Assembly: GCA_900177435.1 (NCBI GenBank)
Contig: FXAI01000002.1
Coordinates: forward strand, 143,806-207,805
Reading direction: 5' to 3'
DNA length: 64,000 nucleotides
From: Alteromonadaceae bacterium Bs31
GTDB lineage: Bacteria; Pseudomonadota; Gammaproteobacteria; Pseudomonadales; Cellvibrionaceae
Each line of letters starts with the position of its first letter. Positions within the stretch are counted from its first letter, which is position 1. The position numbers and the translations under genes are program-made. Under the pieces are notes generated by a model that had not been told where the DNA came from, did no database searches, and saw only the letters and a list, made by a program, of their open reading frames with translations. Shown here one piece after another: positions 28,295-37,978 of this stretch.

Positions 28295-29329
28295 ATGCGC
28301 TGCCCTAATAAAATATCAGGCTGTGGCGGGCCAGGCGCTAACGCAACGTGTCCATTTTGTGTTGGCCTTTCCAGAAACCCTATGATGGGTATGCCAATGC
28401 CGAGTGGTCGATCTGCGACGGTAAATCAAGACCGTTCAGCACAAGAGCCAAGGCATGCACCACAGGCCGTAAACACCGGGCCTGCGCATATCACAGCGTT
28501 TCTTCAGGACATTCGCCGCTGTACCAATAAATTTACCCGCAGCCGAAGCAGCCTGCGCAACCTGCTAACGCACCTGGACAACACCAAACGCAATCCTGTT
28601 CGCTTTACATCGCTACAGAATGCAAAAGCTTACTGTAAAAAACCCAATGACCGACGCTTGGCGAAATATGACCCGGCATTAAGGGCATTGGTAAACGTTT
28701 GGGGAACTGACCGGCGTTACCAAACCGAAGTTATCAATCAACCAGCGCCCGCCGTGCACCGAAATGCGTTCAGCAAACATCAAGCGACCTGGACTGGCTT
28801 AACCGTTACGGACATACCCGTAAAAAACTGGAATGGAGTAGGCCCGAGATACCAGAATATTCAGGGCTTTAGTGATGTAGATAAGGTTAAAGGCTCAGCC
28901 ATTGCCTGGACTGAAATTAAAACCCTTTGCGGCGCAGCCAATGTGGAAAGTCGCCATGAGTATTGGTTGAAGCTAGGCTCTATGGCCGTTAAACCGCAAC
29001 GTTCTGGCAACCGAGCACGCTATGTTCGCTGTTTCAGTTGCGCCGCTATTGCCGCTTACACCCTGGTCAACGATGAGCAATTTAATAGCGATGATATCGC
29101 CGTAGTGGCATCACCAGCTTTCGATCACTATTTTACGGTGGTGGGTGACCTCTCAAAAATCCGGGGCAAATTCTATGGCGGGGCAAAAGCGATAGACCTG
29201 TGGCAAGGAAATATGAACGGTCAACTGGTTAGTGATCTGCAAGGCTTCACCTATACGCAAGGAATGAAGATTATTTGTGAATTTCCAAAGGCAGAACGAG
29301 CACAACATGCGGCTTTGAATTTGACGTAA
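28295..29329 (+). CDS. Papain-like cysteine effector candidate
   Basis: A 344-residue protein. The ATG at 28295 sits seven bases after AAGGAGGT; the GTG just upstream is in frame but too close. No signal peptide. The N-terminus has a cysteine cluster (CPNKISGC, CPFC). The C-terminal third shows the order Cys-His-Asp expected for a papain-fold peptidase or transglutaminase-like toxin: RCFSCAAIAAYTL (Cys249), DHYFTVVGD (His278) and KAIDLWQGN (Asp301). The middle is basic and has no clear domain. Such proteins are known among secreted effectors of polymorphic toxin type, but no immunity gene or secretion marker adjoins it. It is followed by a strong terminator at 29414. The fold is inferred from motif order only. 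Confidence 0.55.
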   Translation: MRCPNKISGCGGPGANATCPFCVGLSRNPMMGMPMPSGRSATVNQDRSAQEPRHAPQAVNTGPAHITAFLQDIRRCTNKFTRSRSSLRNLLTHLDNTKRNPVRFTSLQNAKAYCKKPNDRRLAKYDPALRALVNVWGTDRRYQTEVINQPAPAVHRNAFSKHQATWTGLTVTDIPVKNWNGVGPRYQNIQGFSDVDKVKGSAIAWTEIKTLCGAANVESRHEYWLKLGSMAVKPQRSGNRARYVRCFSCAAIAAYTLVNDEQFNSDDIAVVASPAFDHYFTVVGDLSKIRGKFYGGAKAIDLWQGNMNGQLVSDLQGFTYTQGMKIICEFPKAERAQHAALNLT

Positions 29330-29413
29330 CATTGTTTTTATTCTGTGAGTGGCCGAGTAAAGCGAATGCTTGCGCCCCGATAGTGTAAGCGCGAAAACGC
29401 GAAGAATAGAAAG

Positions 29414-29444
29414 GCCCCGGAGAGCGCTCTCCGGGGCTTTTTTT
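29414..29444 (+). terminator. Rho-independent terminator
   Basis: A perfect 24-nt palindrome (12-bp arms, GCCCCGGAGAGC and its complement, 29414-29437) followed by seven T. It ends the effector candidate's transcript on the + strand. Confidence 0.9.
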
Positions 29445-29531
29445 ATGCATAATCACGGCGCGTAATGCTGCTATTCTGGCGCGCATTCAGGTATTCTTTG
29501 CGCTGTTGTTTCAGAGCTCAGGTTGTTCGAT

Positions 29532-30473
29532 ATGCCCTTAATTAAGCGCTGTGTAATCCGCCCCGAAGATGTTCCGCTAGTTGTAAGCCTCACAGAATCG
29601 TTTCAATACAGTTACCAGCAGGCGGGCGAGGAAGCCTTTGTTTCCCGCATAATTGCGGGTCTGCTTCAAGAACGAGCACTCAGCGGCGTGATGCTGGTTG
29701 AGTCTAGCGAGCAAGCAACCAGTGCCGAGTTTTCAACAGACAAGGTAGTATCCTTGGCAATTACCGGTTTTATTGACCGCACGCTGGAACAACAGTTTCT
29801 GGCAGAGCGAGCAGATACGCCCTTGATTGAATGGTTATACCAACAGGAAAGCGAGGGAAGTAGCGTTTTTTTGCGACCCGAAGCCCAGGCCGAATGCAAT
29901 CGCGGCAAGGGCATGACCCTGGTGTTCGCCCATTTTTTTGCCCCCTCAGGCGACCTTAGCCAACCCGAAGTACAAAAAGCAGTCGCCGAAATGCAGGACT
30001 GCTTTCGCTTACAACATGCGGGACACCATTGTCGCGCTGCCCTTCATCCAGTGCAAAACACTAACGAGCAGCGCACACGGGCCTCACTACAGGCAATGGG
30101 CTTTGAAGCGATTGGAGAAAAAGGCATTTTGTACTATTTGGATTTAGACAAGCTTGCAGCATCGCCTTTTCATCCTTTTGTATGCCTGATAAAGCACAAA
30201 GAGCCAGTACTAGCACTTTCAAGTGGCGAAAAACGTTTATTAGAACTGGCGCTCTGGGCTTATGGCGACAAGGAGATAGCAGATTATTTGAACATCTCCA
30301 ACGAAACGGTTCGTAAACGCTGGCGGAATATTTACTTAAAAGTTAGCCAACACCCGGAACTCAGTTTTTTTACAAGCAGCGAGGTGGACCCTTCCAACCC
30401 TGTGCGAGGGCCGGAAAAACGTTCGCAACTGCTGCGCTATATCGAATCCAATCTTTGCGAAATTCGCCCCTGA
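29532..30473 (+). CDS. LuxR-type (GerE) transcriptional regulator
   Basis: A 313-residue protein from the ATG at 29532 (an in-frame TTG at 29523 is weaker). About 220 residues of N-terminal domain precede a C-terminal GerE helix-turn-helix (LSSGEKRLLELALWAYGDKE, then IADYLNISNETVRKRWRNIY). The N-terminal half (RPEDVPLVVSLTESFQYSYQ to LQAMGFEAIGEKGILYYL) resembles a ligand-sensing rather than a receiver domain, as no phospho-Asp motif is visible, and it has a faint GNAT-like appearance. The signal is unknown. No paired sensor kinase lies nearby. It may control its own region, but no target is visible. Confidence 0.75.
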   Translation: MPLIKRCVIRPEDVPLVVSLTESFQYSYQQAGEEAFVSRIIAGLLQERALSGVMLVESSEQATSAEFSTDKVVSLAITGFIDRTLEQQFLAERADTPLIEWLYQQESEGSSVFLRPEAQAECNRGKGMTLVFAHFFAPSGDLSQPEVQKAVAEMQDCFRLQHAGHHCRAALHPVQNTNEQRTRASLQAMGFEAIGEKGILYYLDLDKLAASPFHPFVCLIKHKEPVLALSSGEKRLLELALWAYGDKEIADYLNISNETVRKRWRNIYLKVSQHPELSFFTSSEVDPSNPVRGPEKRSQLLRYIESNLCEIRP

Positions 30474-30817
30474 GCTACCCGCAATTTGTGCGCACGCCCT
30501 GTCCACTCCTTCTGCTTCGCACGGCTTCCACAAGCCGGCCTGCGAGCACCAGACAGCCTGTCTTCAGAGCTGCTCTTAAACATAGCCACTAAAACATCAA
30601 CTTTACCCGAAGATCATCTTTACCCTAAATAGGTACTACAGCGCTGGCCGCTACAGAGCTAGGCTGACGCCATAGTGCCTTGGTGACATCGGCGTTCTTC
30701 CTTTTATACAAGCCTGCGGTACAAAAACCCATACCAACACCAGTGAGCGAATTGTCTCAAGCGAGAAGAAATCGCCCTACGAAATACAATCTCATAACCC
30801 TCTAAAAGGATTAGGTA
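30474..30817. other. Gene-free stretch
   Basis: About 340 bp before the large lipoprotein gene, on whose start it ends with AAAGGA. I see no gene or strong structure. Presumed promoter region. Confidence 0.4.
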
Positions 30818-33661
30818 ATGGCAGAGCAACTTATTGAGCAATCTATAAAGAAAAATACACTGTTGATACTTATCACGCTGGCGATCTCTGCCTGCGGTGG
30901 CGCGAGTGATAACAAGGAGCGAAATCCGGTGCCTACCGCCGAAGTACAACCGACTATCGAAGTAGAACCCACAGCAGAAGTACAGCCCACAGCAGAAGTG
31001 CAGCCCACGGCGGAAGTAGAACCCACTGCTGAAGTAGACCCCTCTCCCGAGCCGGTTTTGCTAAAAATAGAACTGGAGGGAGATGGCAAGATCTTTACAC
31101 AGCTGGGTGCCAGCTACAGTTTCAGCGCAAAGGCGTTTAACACCGTGGGCGAGGAGGTGTATCCGCAACTTCGCTGGCACAGCAGCCATGGGGATATCGT
31201 ACATATCGATGAGGCAAGCGGCGTGGTTACTGCCCTTGCCCAGGGCTCTTCCAGTATCTATGCCACCAGCGAAGAGGGTATTCAATCCAATCAGCTCGCC
31301 GTTGTTGTCAGCCAGTATCAGGCGGGTGTTGAACTTATTGCACCCGAACACGTAAAGGCCGGCCCCGCGCGCTTGCCGGACGCCGACGAAACGCTTTCCT
31401 ACGAACCGGGTGTACACTACATGGTAGTCATCAAAGCGGCTGCCGGAGAGCCGCAAACAGGTAAGCTTATTGTTAATGAGGGTGATGACCCCTTCGCCGG
31501 CCGCGTTATAAGTAGCGTGTTAGACGCAGACGGCGACTACCTCGTCACCCTGGAGATTCCGAGCGTACCCGAGGTATTTGACGGCTTGCAGATAAACGAA
31601 GAGTTTCAACTGCAAAACGCCAACCTGGAAGTAAATAAAGAACTGGAAGCGTATTTTGATATTGCCTTCAACCCAGACGGCTCACTCACCTTAACGCCAA
31701 AAGTAGACAGTGTTGAAACAATTGCCTATCCAAGAGGCCTGCAAAAGCCACTCGGAACGGGTGTGGCCGATCCCTTTTACCCCTTTGATTGTGCATACGC
31801 GCCCAAAAAGGATTTATCCTTAATACCCATTCGCCTGGACCTGGGGTCAAATGCGTTTGAAATTACAACAAACTTTTCCGTCCCTTTTATTTATGACGAT
31901 GTATTAGAAAAAATCGCAGTACGCGGTGAAGCCAAAGCTGAGTTTAAATTTAAAATGGCTCTAACGGCGGCCTTCGAAGCAAAGTTTACCTGCAAAATGT
32001 ACATCGGAAAAATCGATATCCCCATGCCTGGTTTGCTTGGCTTTCTGGTAAGTACCACCTTAAAATTTGGCGTTGGGGGTGAATTAGGCGGCAAAATAAA
32101 ATTTGCCGACATTGGCATCGAGAAAAAATCCAGTGCGGAACTTAAGGCTGAATATGGCTACTACAACCCCCCAGAGTGCCAGAGCAGCGGCACTGGTGGC
32201 GGCGGCGAAGGTGAGGGAGAAGGCGGCATCGCTCTGGATAAACTTCAACTTCAAAAATTCACCACCTGTGGCTTTGGTGGAACTGTCGAATCGAAAAGTG
32301 CCAGTGATTTTGTCATCGACAACACCCACCCGAATTTAAGCCTGGAAGAGATTCTTCAGGACTTAACGATTGAGCCCGCACTCAGCGGATTCGGTTACAC
32401 AGAAATTTCTGTAGGGAACTCAGCACTGTCATTTTTAAGTTTGTCTTTACTGGAAATTCGCGCGGGGGCTTCGCAAACCGGCAACTTCGCCACCCCCACT
32501 GCACAAATTGCCAATGCGAGTTATAAATCGGATTACAAACTCGCTGCGGAAGTGTTGGCCAAACCCGGCGACGATGTGGATAAAGCCTTGTCCTTCTTCA
32601 AAATTGTCAGTGTGGGTAAAGCGCAGCTAAAATACAGTTCGCCCATAACCACCTCGCCAGCAGCGAACGGGCCTTTGTACATAGAAACAGAAAACGAAGA
32701 AGACACAGACACATTTAAGCAGGGAGATAAATTAAGCTTTCACGTTTTACTCGATGAAACCACCGTTGATTATGTGCCCACTATCTATAACGTCGACGAG
32801 ATTCGTGTGTTTAGAAAAGTTGCGGGCTCCCCACCCGAACTTATTGCAAGTAAAGTCGCAGACGACGATCAACTGGATTTTGAACTCACCTGGGTGGCAG
32901 ATTCCAGCGGTAATATTAACGGCGAATTTTACGGTTTCGTAACAACTAATATTTTCCCAGTACCCTATATTAGTGAATTGGAATTGGGCCGTTTTGTTTC
33001 TAACAATTCTATCATTATGGAAAATCTGGAATTAACCGCCTGGGTGGGCTGCAGAACCTTTCAAAATTTTAGCTTAGTTTTTTCTTACGAGTGCACCGTC
33101 GGCAACGAACCAGGCAACACTTCAACAGGGCTTCGCCAAAAAAGAGACGAAATTGGTGAGCTCAATATGGCGACTGATGCGGGCAATGCGGCTATTACGG
33201 GTAGCACCAAGGTTTACAACGAAGAAAACAAAGGTATTTTCGAGTTTTTATTCGACTATGACCCTACGTATCAAAATGAAGTTATGGTGGACGTGGGTGG
33301 AGGCGTGATGAAAGCAATTTCTGGTCGCACCGAGATTCCTCGAGGCGAGGCAAAGATTAAATTTACCGCGAGTAAGGAAGCCACTTGCACACTGGATCAA
33401 AATTTGGAGGCGCTACCGGAGGTGTTAGAACTGGATTTTAGTATTACCCTTTTACAAAACACTTCTTCCTCAATAGAAGCTCGCTATCGCTATAATAATG
33501 GATCTCACTCAGGTGATGACTCCCTGCCGGATCAAGTCACTTTTGCTGCCGGGGAGACTTATCAGATCGACTTCACTTTCTCGCCCGGACAGGACTGGCA
33601 GAACCTGGTGGGAACAGGTAATTTTAACTATAAAATGACCTGCGACAAAGCATTCAGGTAA
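30818..33661 (+). CDS. Large lipoprotein with PTAEV repeats and a Big_2-like domain
   Basis: A 947-residue surface or periplasmic lipoprotein. The signal ends in the lipobox ITLAISAC|GG at about residue 27. Next is a spacer of six-residue repeats (P-T-A-E-V-Q/E, about residues 40-72), nearly perfect at DNA level. Then comes a bacterial Ig-like Big_2-type domain (LRWHSSHGDIVHIDEASGVV to EEGIQSNQLAVVV, about 80-165). The remaining 750 residues are beta rich with a Gly/Glu linker (TGGGGEGEGEGG, about 455) and paired cysteines, but no catalytic motif I recognise. The function is probably structural or binding. It starts at the ATG 9 bp after AAAGGA. A stem-loop about 35 bp downstream may end the transcript. 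Confidence 0.75.
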   Translation: MAEQLIEQSIKKNTLLILITLAISACGGASDNKERNPVPTAEVQPTIEVEPTAEVQPTAEVQPTAEVEPTAEVDPSPEPVLLKIELEGDGKIFTQLGASYSFSAKAFNTVGEEVYPQLRWHSSHGDIVHIDEASGVVTALAQGSSSIYATSEEGIQSNQLAVVVSQYQAGVELIAPEHVKAGPARLPDADETLSYEPGVHYMVVIKAAAGEPQTGKLIVNEGDDPFAGRVISSVLDADGDYLVTLEIPSVPEVFDGLQINEEFQLQNANLEVNKELEAYFDIAFNPDGSLTLTPKVDSVETIAYPRGLQKPLGTGVADPFYPFDCAYAPKKDLSLIPIRLDLGSNAFEITTNFSVPFIYDDVLEKIAVRGEAKAEFKFKMALTAAFEAKFTCKMYIGKIDIPMPGLLGFLVSTTLKFGVGGELGGKIKFADIGIEKKSSAELKAEYGYYNPPECQSSGTGGGGEGEGEGGIALDKLQLQKFTTCGFGGTVESKSASDFVIDNTHPNLSLEEILQDLTIEPALSGFGYTEISVGNSALSFLSLSLLEIRAGASQTGNFATPTAQIANASYKSDYKLAAEVLAKPGDDVDKALSFFKIVSVGKAQLKYSSPITTSPAANGPLYIETENEEDTDTFKQGDKLSFHVLLDETTVDYVPTIYNVDEIRVFRKVAGSPPELIASKVADDDQLDFELTWVADSSGNINGEFYGFVTTNIFPVPYISELELGRFVSNNSIIMENLELTAWVGCRTFQNFSLVFSYECTVGNEPGNTSTGLRQKRDEIGELNMATDAGNAAITGSTKVYNEENKGIFEFLFDYDPTYQNEVMVDVGGGVMKAISGRTEIPRGEAKIKFTASKEATCTLDQNLEALPEVLELDFSITLLQNTSSSIEARYRYNNGSHSGDDSLPDQVTFAAGETYQIDFTFSPGQDWQNLVGTGNFNYKMTCDKAFR

Positions 33662-33695
33662 TTAGCTTAGCCGAAGTATTTAAGGTCATTCCAGT

Positions 33696-33728
33696 GCCAC
33701 CTGTTTCACTACTTAGTGTTCAGGTGGC
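33696..33728 (+). terminator. Stem-loop after the large lipoprotein gene
   Basis: Arms GCCACCTG (33696-33703) and CAGGTGGC (33721-33728), with an inner CACTA/TAGTG pair, form one extended hairpin. No T-run follows, so the terminator call is moderate. Confidence 0.5.
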
Positions 33729-33931
33729 CCTCAATATCTCTGGCTTCATGTTGGCCATTTGAATGCCTCAATACGCTTGATTATTCGCCTCAAACACATT
33801 GAGCTTTAACGAACGATTAAGCTGGCAAGCAGATAGTACTTAATCCCCTATTTATTGTTGCCGCTGCGCTTAAGCTCCCATGCTAGACTACTGACTGGAA
33901 ATAACCTTTATAGACATCAAGCGAGCACAAC

Positions 33932-34999
33932 ATGGCAAAAATACTGTATGGCGTATCCGGCGAGGGTTCAGGTCATTCGTCAAGAGCACGATTGATTAGT
34001 AGTTATCTACTGGAACAAGGCCACAGTGTAAAAATAGTGTCTTATGACAGAGGCTATAAAAACCTTAAAGACGATTTTGACGTAATGGAGATTGTTGGCC
34101 TTACCATCGTAAGTGAAGACAACGAAGTCTCCAAATTGAAAACCATTACAACAAACCTTTCAAAAATTCCCAGTGGTACCAGAGCATTAAACGATTTAAG
34201 GGCCACTATTAAGAAATACCAGCCAGACTGTGTTATATCTGACTTTGAACCCTGTACCGCCTATTTGGCCAGCCACTATGAACTACCATTAGTGACCATC
34301 GACAATCAGCATCGTATGCGCTACATGGACTACCAAGTGCCATCGGAAATGCGTAAAGATCAGCTTATTACAGAAACTGTTATCCGGGCAATGATTCCCC
34401 GCCCCTGGGTCTCTCTCATCACAAGCTTTCACCAAGGTAAGCTTAAAAATGATCGCACCTTTTTGTTTCCACCTATTTTGCGCCAACAGGTGTTGGATAA
34501 AAAGCCTACGCAAGGCGAACATATTCTGGTTTATGTGACATCCGGATTTGATTCACTCATTAATCTTACCGCGAAGTTTACACGCGAAACATTCTATGTA
34601 TACGGCTACGACAAAGAGGAAGTACAGGGTAATATTCATTACCGACCGTTTAGTAAAGACGGTTTTCTTGACGATTTAGCGTCCTGTAAAGCGGTAGTTG
34701 CTACGGCAGGTTTTACGCTCATTAGCGAAGCCTTGTATTTGGGTAAACCCTATCTTGCATTCCCAATGCAAGGCCAGTTCGAACAGCAACTGAATGCCTT
34801 TATGCTACAACAACAAGGCTATGGTGTAGAGGGTAAAGAAGTAAGCACAGAAACCCTGGCGGCATTTCTTTATCAGCTCCCGGATTTTTCATCTAAACTG
34901 GCAAACTACCCGCACAACGGTAATAGCGATATTCAGCAAAAACTCGATAAGCTGCTTTCTGGAACGCTTGAACACCTTTACCAATTTAAACCAAAATAA
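33932..34999 (+). CDS. MJ1255/VC2487-type glycosyltransferase
   Basis: A 355-residue MurG-like GT-B protein. The N-terminus MAKILYGVSGEGSGHSSRAR has the G-x-G-x-G-H-x-x-R acceptor loop of this uncharacterised family, ISDFEPCTAYLASHYELPLV follows the first domain, and the C-terminal half has VVATAGFTLISEALYLGKPY and FEQQLNAFMLQQQGYG, the usual donor-side blocks. No membrane segment. The product is unknown. It stands alone between the lipoprotein gene and a minus-strand DUF6482 gene. Confidence 0.82.
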   Translation: MAKILYGVSGEGSGHSSRARLISSYLLEQGHSVKIVSYDRGYKNLKDDFDVMEIVGLTIVSEDNEVSKLKTITTNLSKIPSGTRALNDLRATIKKYQPDCVISDFEPCTAYLASHYELPLVTIDNQHRMRYMDYQVPSEMRKDQLITETVIRAMIPRPWVSLITSFHQGKLKNDRTFLFPPILRQQVLDKKPTQGEHILVYVTSGFDSLINLTAKFTRETFYVYGYDKEEVQGNIHYRPFSKDGFLDDLASCKAVVATAGFTLISEALYLGKPYLAFPMQGQFEQQLNAFMLQQQGYGVEGKEVSTETLAAFLYQLPDFSSKLANYPHNGNSDIQQKLDKLLSGTLEHLYQFKPK

Positions 35000-35101
35000 A
35001 TTACCCTTAACTGAAACACTTATGCTGTAGCACTGAACTAACATCATAAATTCAGCAAAAGCGAGTACCTGCTACACAGGCGATTAAACCTAGACCCCGG
35101 C

Positions 35102-35407
35102 TTAGCCTAAACGATTATCTTTAAGTGGCACTTCCAGGAAGTTGTCACTGGCTGCTTCACTAAGGCCTATCATTTCGTCGTAAGCACTACGGTGTCTTAG
35201 CACCATGCTTGCGTATGGAAAAGCTCTGAATTTTTTCTGTAACTCAATAATATTAAACGCGCGCAGCATCTTTCCTTTGTTATCAGTAAGGTAAAACTCC
35301 CTGCCGTCCAATTCTATGGAAACCTGATACAAACTGAAATCTAGAGAGTGGATGATAATTTTATCGATGTGCGCCAGCCCGGCGACTTGTGAAAAAGCCA
35401 GTTGCAT
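35102..35407 (-). CDS. DUF6482 family protein
   Basis: A 101-residue soluble protein with the DUF6482 pattern: IDKIIIHSLDFSLYQVSIEL, REFYLTDNKGKMLRAFNIIE and SMVLRHRSAYDEMIGL. The family is small, cytosolic and without known function in gammaproteobacteria. It has no recognisable ligand-binding residues. Monocistronic; its neighbours are a glycosyltransferase and a secreted protein. Confidence 0.75.
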   Translation of the reverse strand: MQLAFSQVAGLAHIDKIIIHSLDFSLYQVSIELDGREFYLTDNKGKMLRAFNIIELQKKFRAFPYASMVLRHRSAYDEMIGLSEAASDNFLEVPLKDNRLG

Positions 35408-35519
35408 AACACTTACCTATGGAGTTTGGTAACTATACGCATCTGGCCGTACTATAGATCTACCTGGCCACAATCAATACCACACGGCTGAGGCCATCGT
35501 TCAAAGCAAACGATAAAAC

Positions 35520-36137
35520 CTAGCGAAAAGGGTTGGTTGCCAGATTGGGCTTTCCGCCCGAACGAAAATAAAAGCTCGCAATGGCTTGATTACCCGTACC
35601 ACAGTCGTTGGCATAAGCCTCACCCGTACCCGAGGCCGTAACCACAATCGCTCCACCGTTTTCAAACGCGGACGCATCTACCGGTATTTCATAGCGTGTT
35701 TCATCAGTACCGCTTGGGCCTTCGCTGCTCACCGTTACGGTATCAACCACACTGCCCCCTACACTCACTGTCACCGTTGCATCTATTTTTCCAGTACCAG
35801 CACCCACAAAGCTAAACGCTGTGCGCAGTGTGAAGGTCATAAGAATACTACCGCCTTCGTCTGCAACACTGTTAACCTGGTCTATCACTTGCTGGTCAAT
35901 TATCCGCTCATACACCATATTGCCGCTATCATCGTCCTCCAGCACATGTGGCAAGCCAACAACACAGGCAGCACCGTGAGCGGAGGCATTGATGCTGTCG
36001 TTATCCACAGTTTCCAGTGCAAAGTTCATCGCCCGTAGCCGGGCGTCTACAGAGCTGGCGATGCAGGACAAGAGAATTAATGCCACTAGAATACTGAGGT
36101 TTTTATTAAACATATTAAATTTTGATAAAGCTTCCAT
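35520..36137 (-). CDS. Secreted protein, unknown
   Basis: A 205-residue protein starting at ATG 36137 behind AAGGAG. The signal is MFNKNLSILVALILLSCIAS with cleavage near S-V-D-A. The mature part is Gly/Thr/Val rich with alternating strands (TGKIDATVTVSVGGSVVDTV, GGAIVVTASGTGEAYANDCG) and two cysteines, probably an all-beta exported protein. It ends in SFYFRSGGKPNLATNPFR. I do not recognise the family. Confidence 0.6.
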   Translation of the reverse strand: MEALSKFNMFNKNLSILVALILLSCIASSVDARLRAMNFALETVDNDSINASAHGAACVVGLPHVLEDDDSGNMVYERIIDQQVIDQVNSVADEGGSILMTFTLRTAFSFVGAGTGKIDATVTVSVGGSVVDTVTVSSEGPSGTDETRYEIPVDASAFENGGAIVVTASGTGEAYANDCGTGNQAIASFYFRSGGKPNLATNPFR

Positions 36138-36522
36138 ATTAACTATCTCCTTGTTAATGCCCCTTCAATTATGATTTTGCTCCAGAGCTTGTCTGTTCAG
36201 TATTACCTTTTTGAAGGTGAATTTTTTACACGCAGTAGCAGCTCAAGGCAGTAGCGTTTTACTTAGAATGTTTTATTAGGTGTGCTAAGTAGAGCATCTT
36301 AAGCGGCCTTATCCGGCTGTGTAGCTGCAATCCGTTCAAGGGTAAAAAGAACTCAGCATGACAACAGGAGTATCATAGCGGCCCTGGCCCTCCCCCGTAT
36401 AACAAAGCCCTGCTTGACTTTAAAAGCGGCGTGGCACTTAATCTTGTTTGGCCCGCTCTATTTTCCACTACGGGTAGTTCTATCAGGGTCGCACACAATG
36501 CAGGCTATTGGGATTGAATGCT

Positions 36523-37686
36523 ATGAATAGGAAAACATGTTATCGCGGGCTTATAGTCTCCTTTATTACAGTGTTAGCTTCCTGCGGCGGATCGAGCAGT
36601 GATCCCGTAGTAAATTCATCTTTACCTTCTCCTAGTCCAACTCCAGCGGTAACAACACGTTCATTCTATATGGGTTTTAGCCCCTGGCCTTACGATGCCA
36701 CGGCAGCAGCCGTGCTCAATACCTATACCCTTATTCAGGACAACGGCGATATTGTCTCCCACCACTTAATGGGTGGCGTACCGTGGCAAGAGGCCTACAC
36801 AATGGCGCCCCTACCGAATAACCTGGAGAACACTATTTCAACAAGGGTAAGCCAAACTCAAACCAATAAAGTCGTTTACTTATCAATAGATTCTTTAAAT
36901 GCTGCCCGCAATAATTTGGCCTTGAATTGGGGCGCTAGCGAAGGCGAGCCACTTTCCGCACCCTGGGACACCAGAAACTTTGCAGATATTGAAGTTGCCG
37001 AAGCCTACAGTAACTTCGCACTTAGTATGATAGATCGTTTTAAACCCGCATATTTCAATTATGCGCCGGAGATAAGTGAACTCATTTTAAACGATATCGA
37101 AAAGTACAATCAGTTCATCACCTTCTCTCAAAGAGTTTATCAAACTATCAAAACAGCGCACCCCGATTTGCCGCTAATGGTTTCTGTTGCGTTAAAAAGC
37201 CCCGGATCTAGCGATGCTCAAACGATAGAAACTCATTTTTCCAGCCTATCAGATGTGGTGGATGTTGTTGGTATTAGCGTTTACCCCTATGCATTTTTTG
37301 AACACGCAGACAAGGGTAACCCCGCCAATTTGCCAGCGAACTGGTTAAGCCAGGTATCCACCTTAGCGGGTAGTAAGCCCCTGGCGATTACGGAATCCGG
37401 CTGGATCGCAGAGGATTTATCCATTACAAACTACGGCTATTCCGAAAAGAGCAACCCAACACTACAAAGTGATTTTGTCTCCGACTTACTAGATAGCTCA
37501 GACAAGTTATCAATGGAGTTCGTAATATGGTTTTCAATAGTCGACTATGATTCGCTTTGGAGTAATCTATTGGGAGAAGATGATTTATCTAAACTATGGA
37601 AAGATACGGGTTTGCTCGATGAAAATCTTAATAACCGGCCTGCTTTTTATATTTGGCAGGACTACTATTCGAGAGATTTAAACTAA
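36523..37686 (+). CDS. Lipoprotein with TIM-barrel glycoside-hydrolase-like domain
   Basis: A 387-residue lipoprotein (lipobox near VLASC|GGSSSD) from the ATG at 36523; upstream in-frame TTG codons lack support. A short Ser/Pro linker leads into a TIM-barrel-like domain. Features include FYMGFSPWPYDATAAAVLNT, a mid-domain FNYAPEISEL where a family acid/base Glu could lie, VVGISVYPYAFFE, and LAITESGWIAE, whose Glu is placed like the nucleophile of clan GH-A glycosidases (for example GH53 endo-galactanases). EFVIWFSIVDYDSLWSN follows as the last barrel strand. The clan resemblance is clear to me but the family and substrate are not. Outer membrane location is inferred from the lipobox. Confidence 0.55.
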   Translation: MNRKTCYRGLIVSFITVLASCGGSSSDPVVNSSLPSPSPTPAVTTRSFYMGFSPWPYDATAAAVLNTYTLIQDNGDIVSHHLMGGVPWQEAYTMAPLPNNLENTISTRVSQTQTNKVVYLSIDSLNAARNNLALNWGASEGEPLSAPWDTRNFADIEVAEAYSNFALSMIDRFKPAYFNYAPEISELILNDIEKYNQFITFSQRVYQTIKTAHPDLPLMVSVALKSPGSSDAQTIETHFSSLSDVVDVVGISVYPYAFFEHADKGNPANLPANWLSQVSTLAGSKPLAITESGWIAEDLSITNYGYSEKSNPTLQSDFVSDLLDSSDKLSMEFVIWFSIVDYDSLWSNLLGEDDLSKLWKDTGLLDENLNNRPAFYIWQDYYSRDLN

Positions 37687-37978
37687 ATGATGGTTTGTGA
37701 TTGTCTTACTGATCTTTAAAAGTATTTTTTCGTCGGATGGTAGGCTAGGAATTAAACCTTGCAACCTGTATTCCACTTAGCCGCAATAAACACCTCGAAA
37801 TTGGCTTTTCGTGCCCTGCAATTACTTAGTTAGCAGAGCTCATCTAGATATGTTGAATCAGGTGCCAATATTATTGGCGTATTTAGGATAGAATATCCTC
37901 GATCAAGGGTAATCGACACACTTAGTGCCCATTTATCAAAACCTTTAAAGCAAACCCTCAAAATACGGATTTAGTAAC

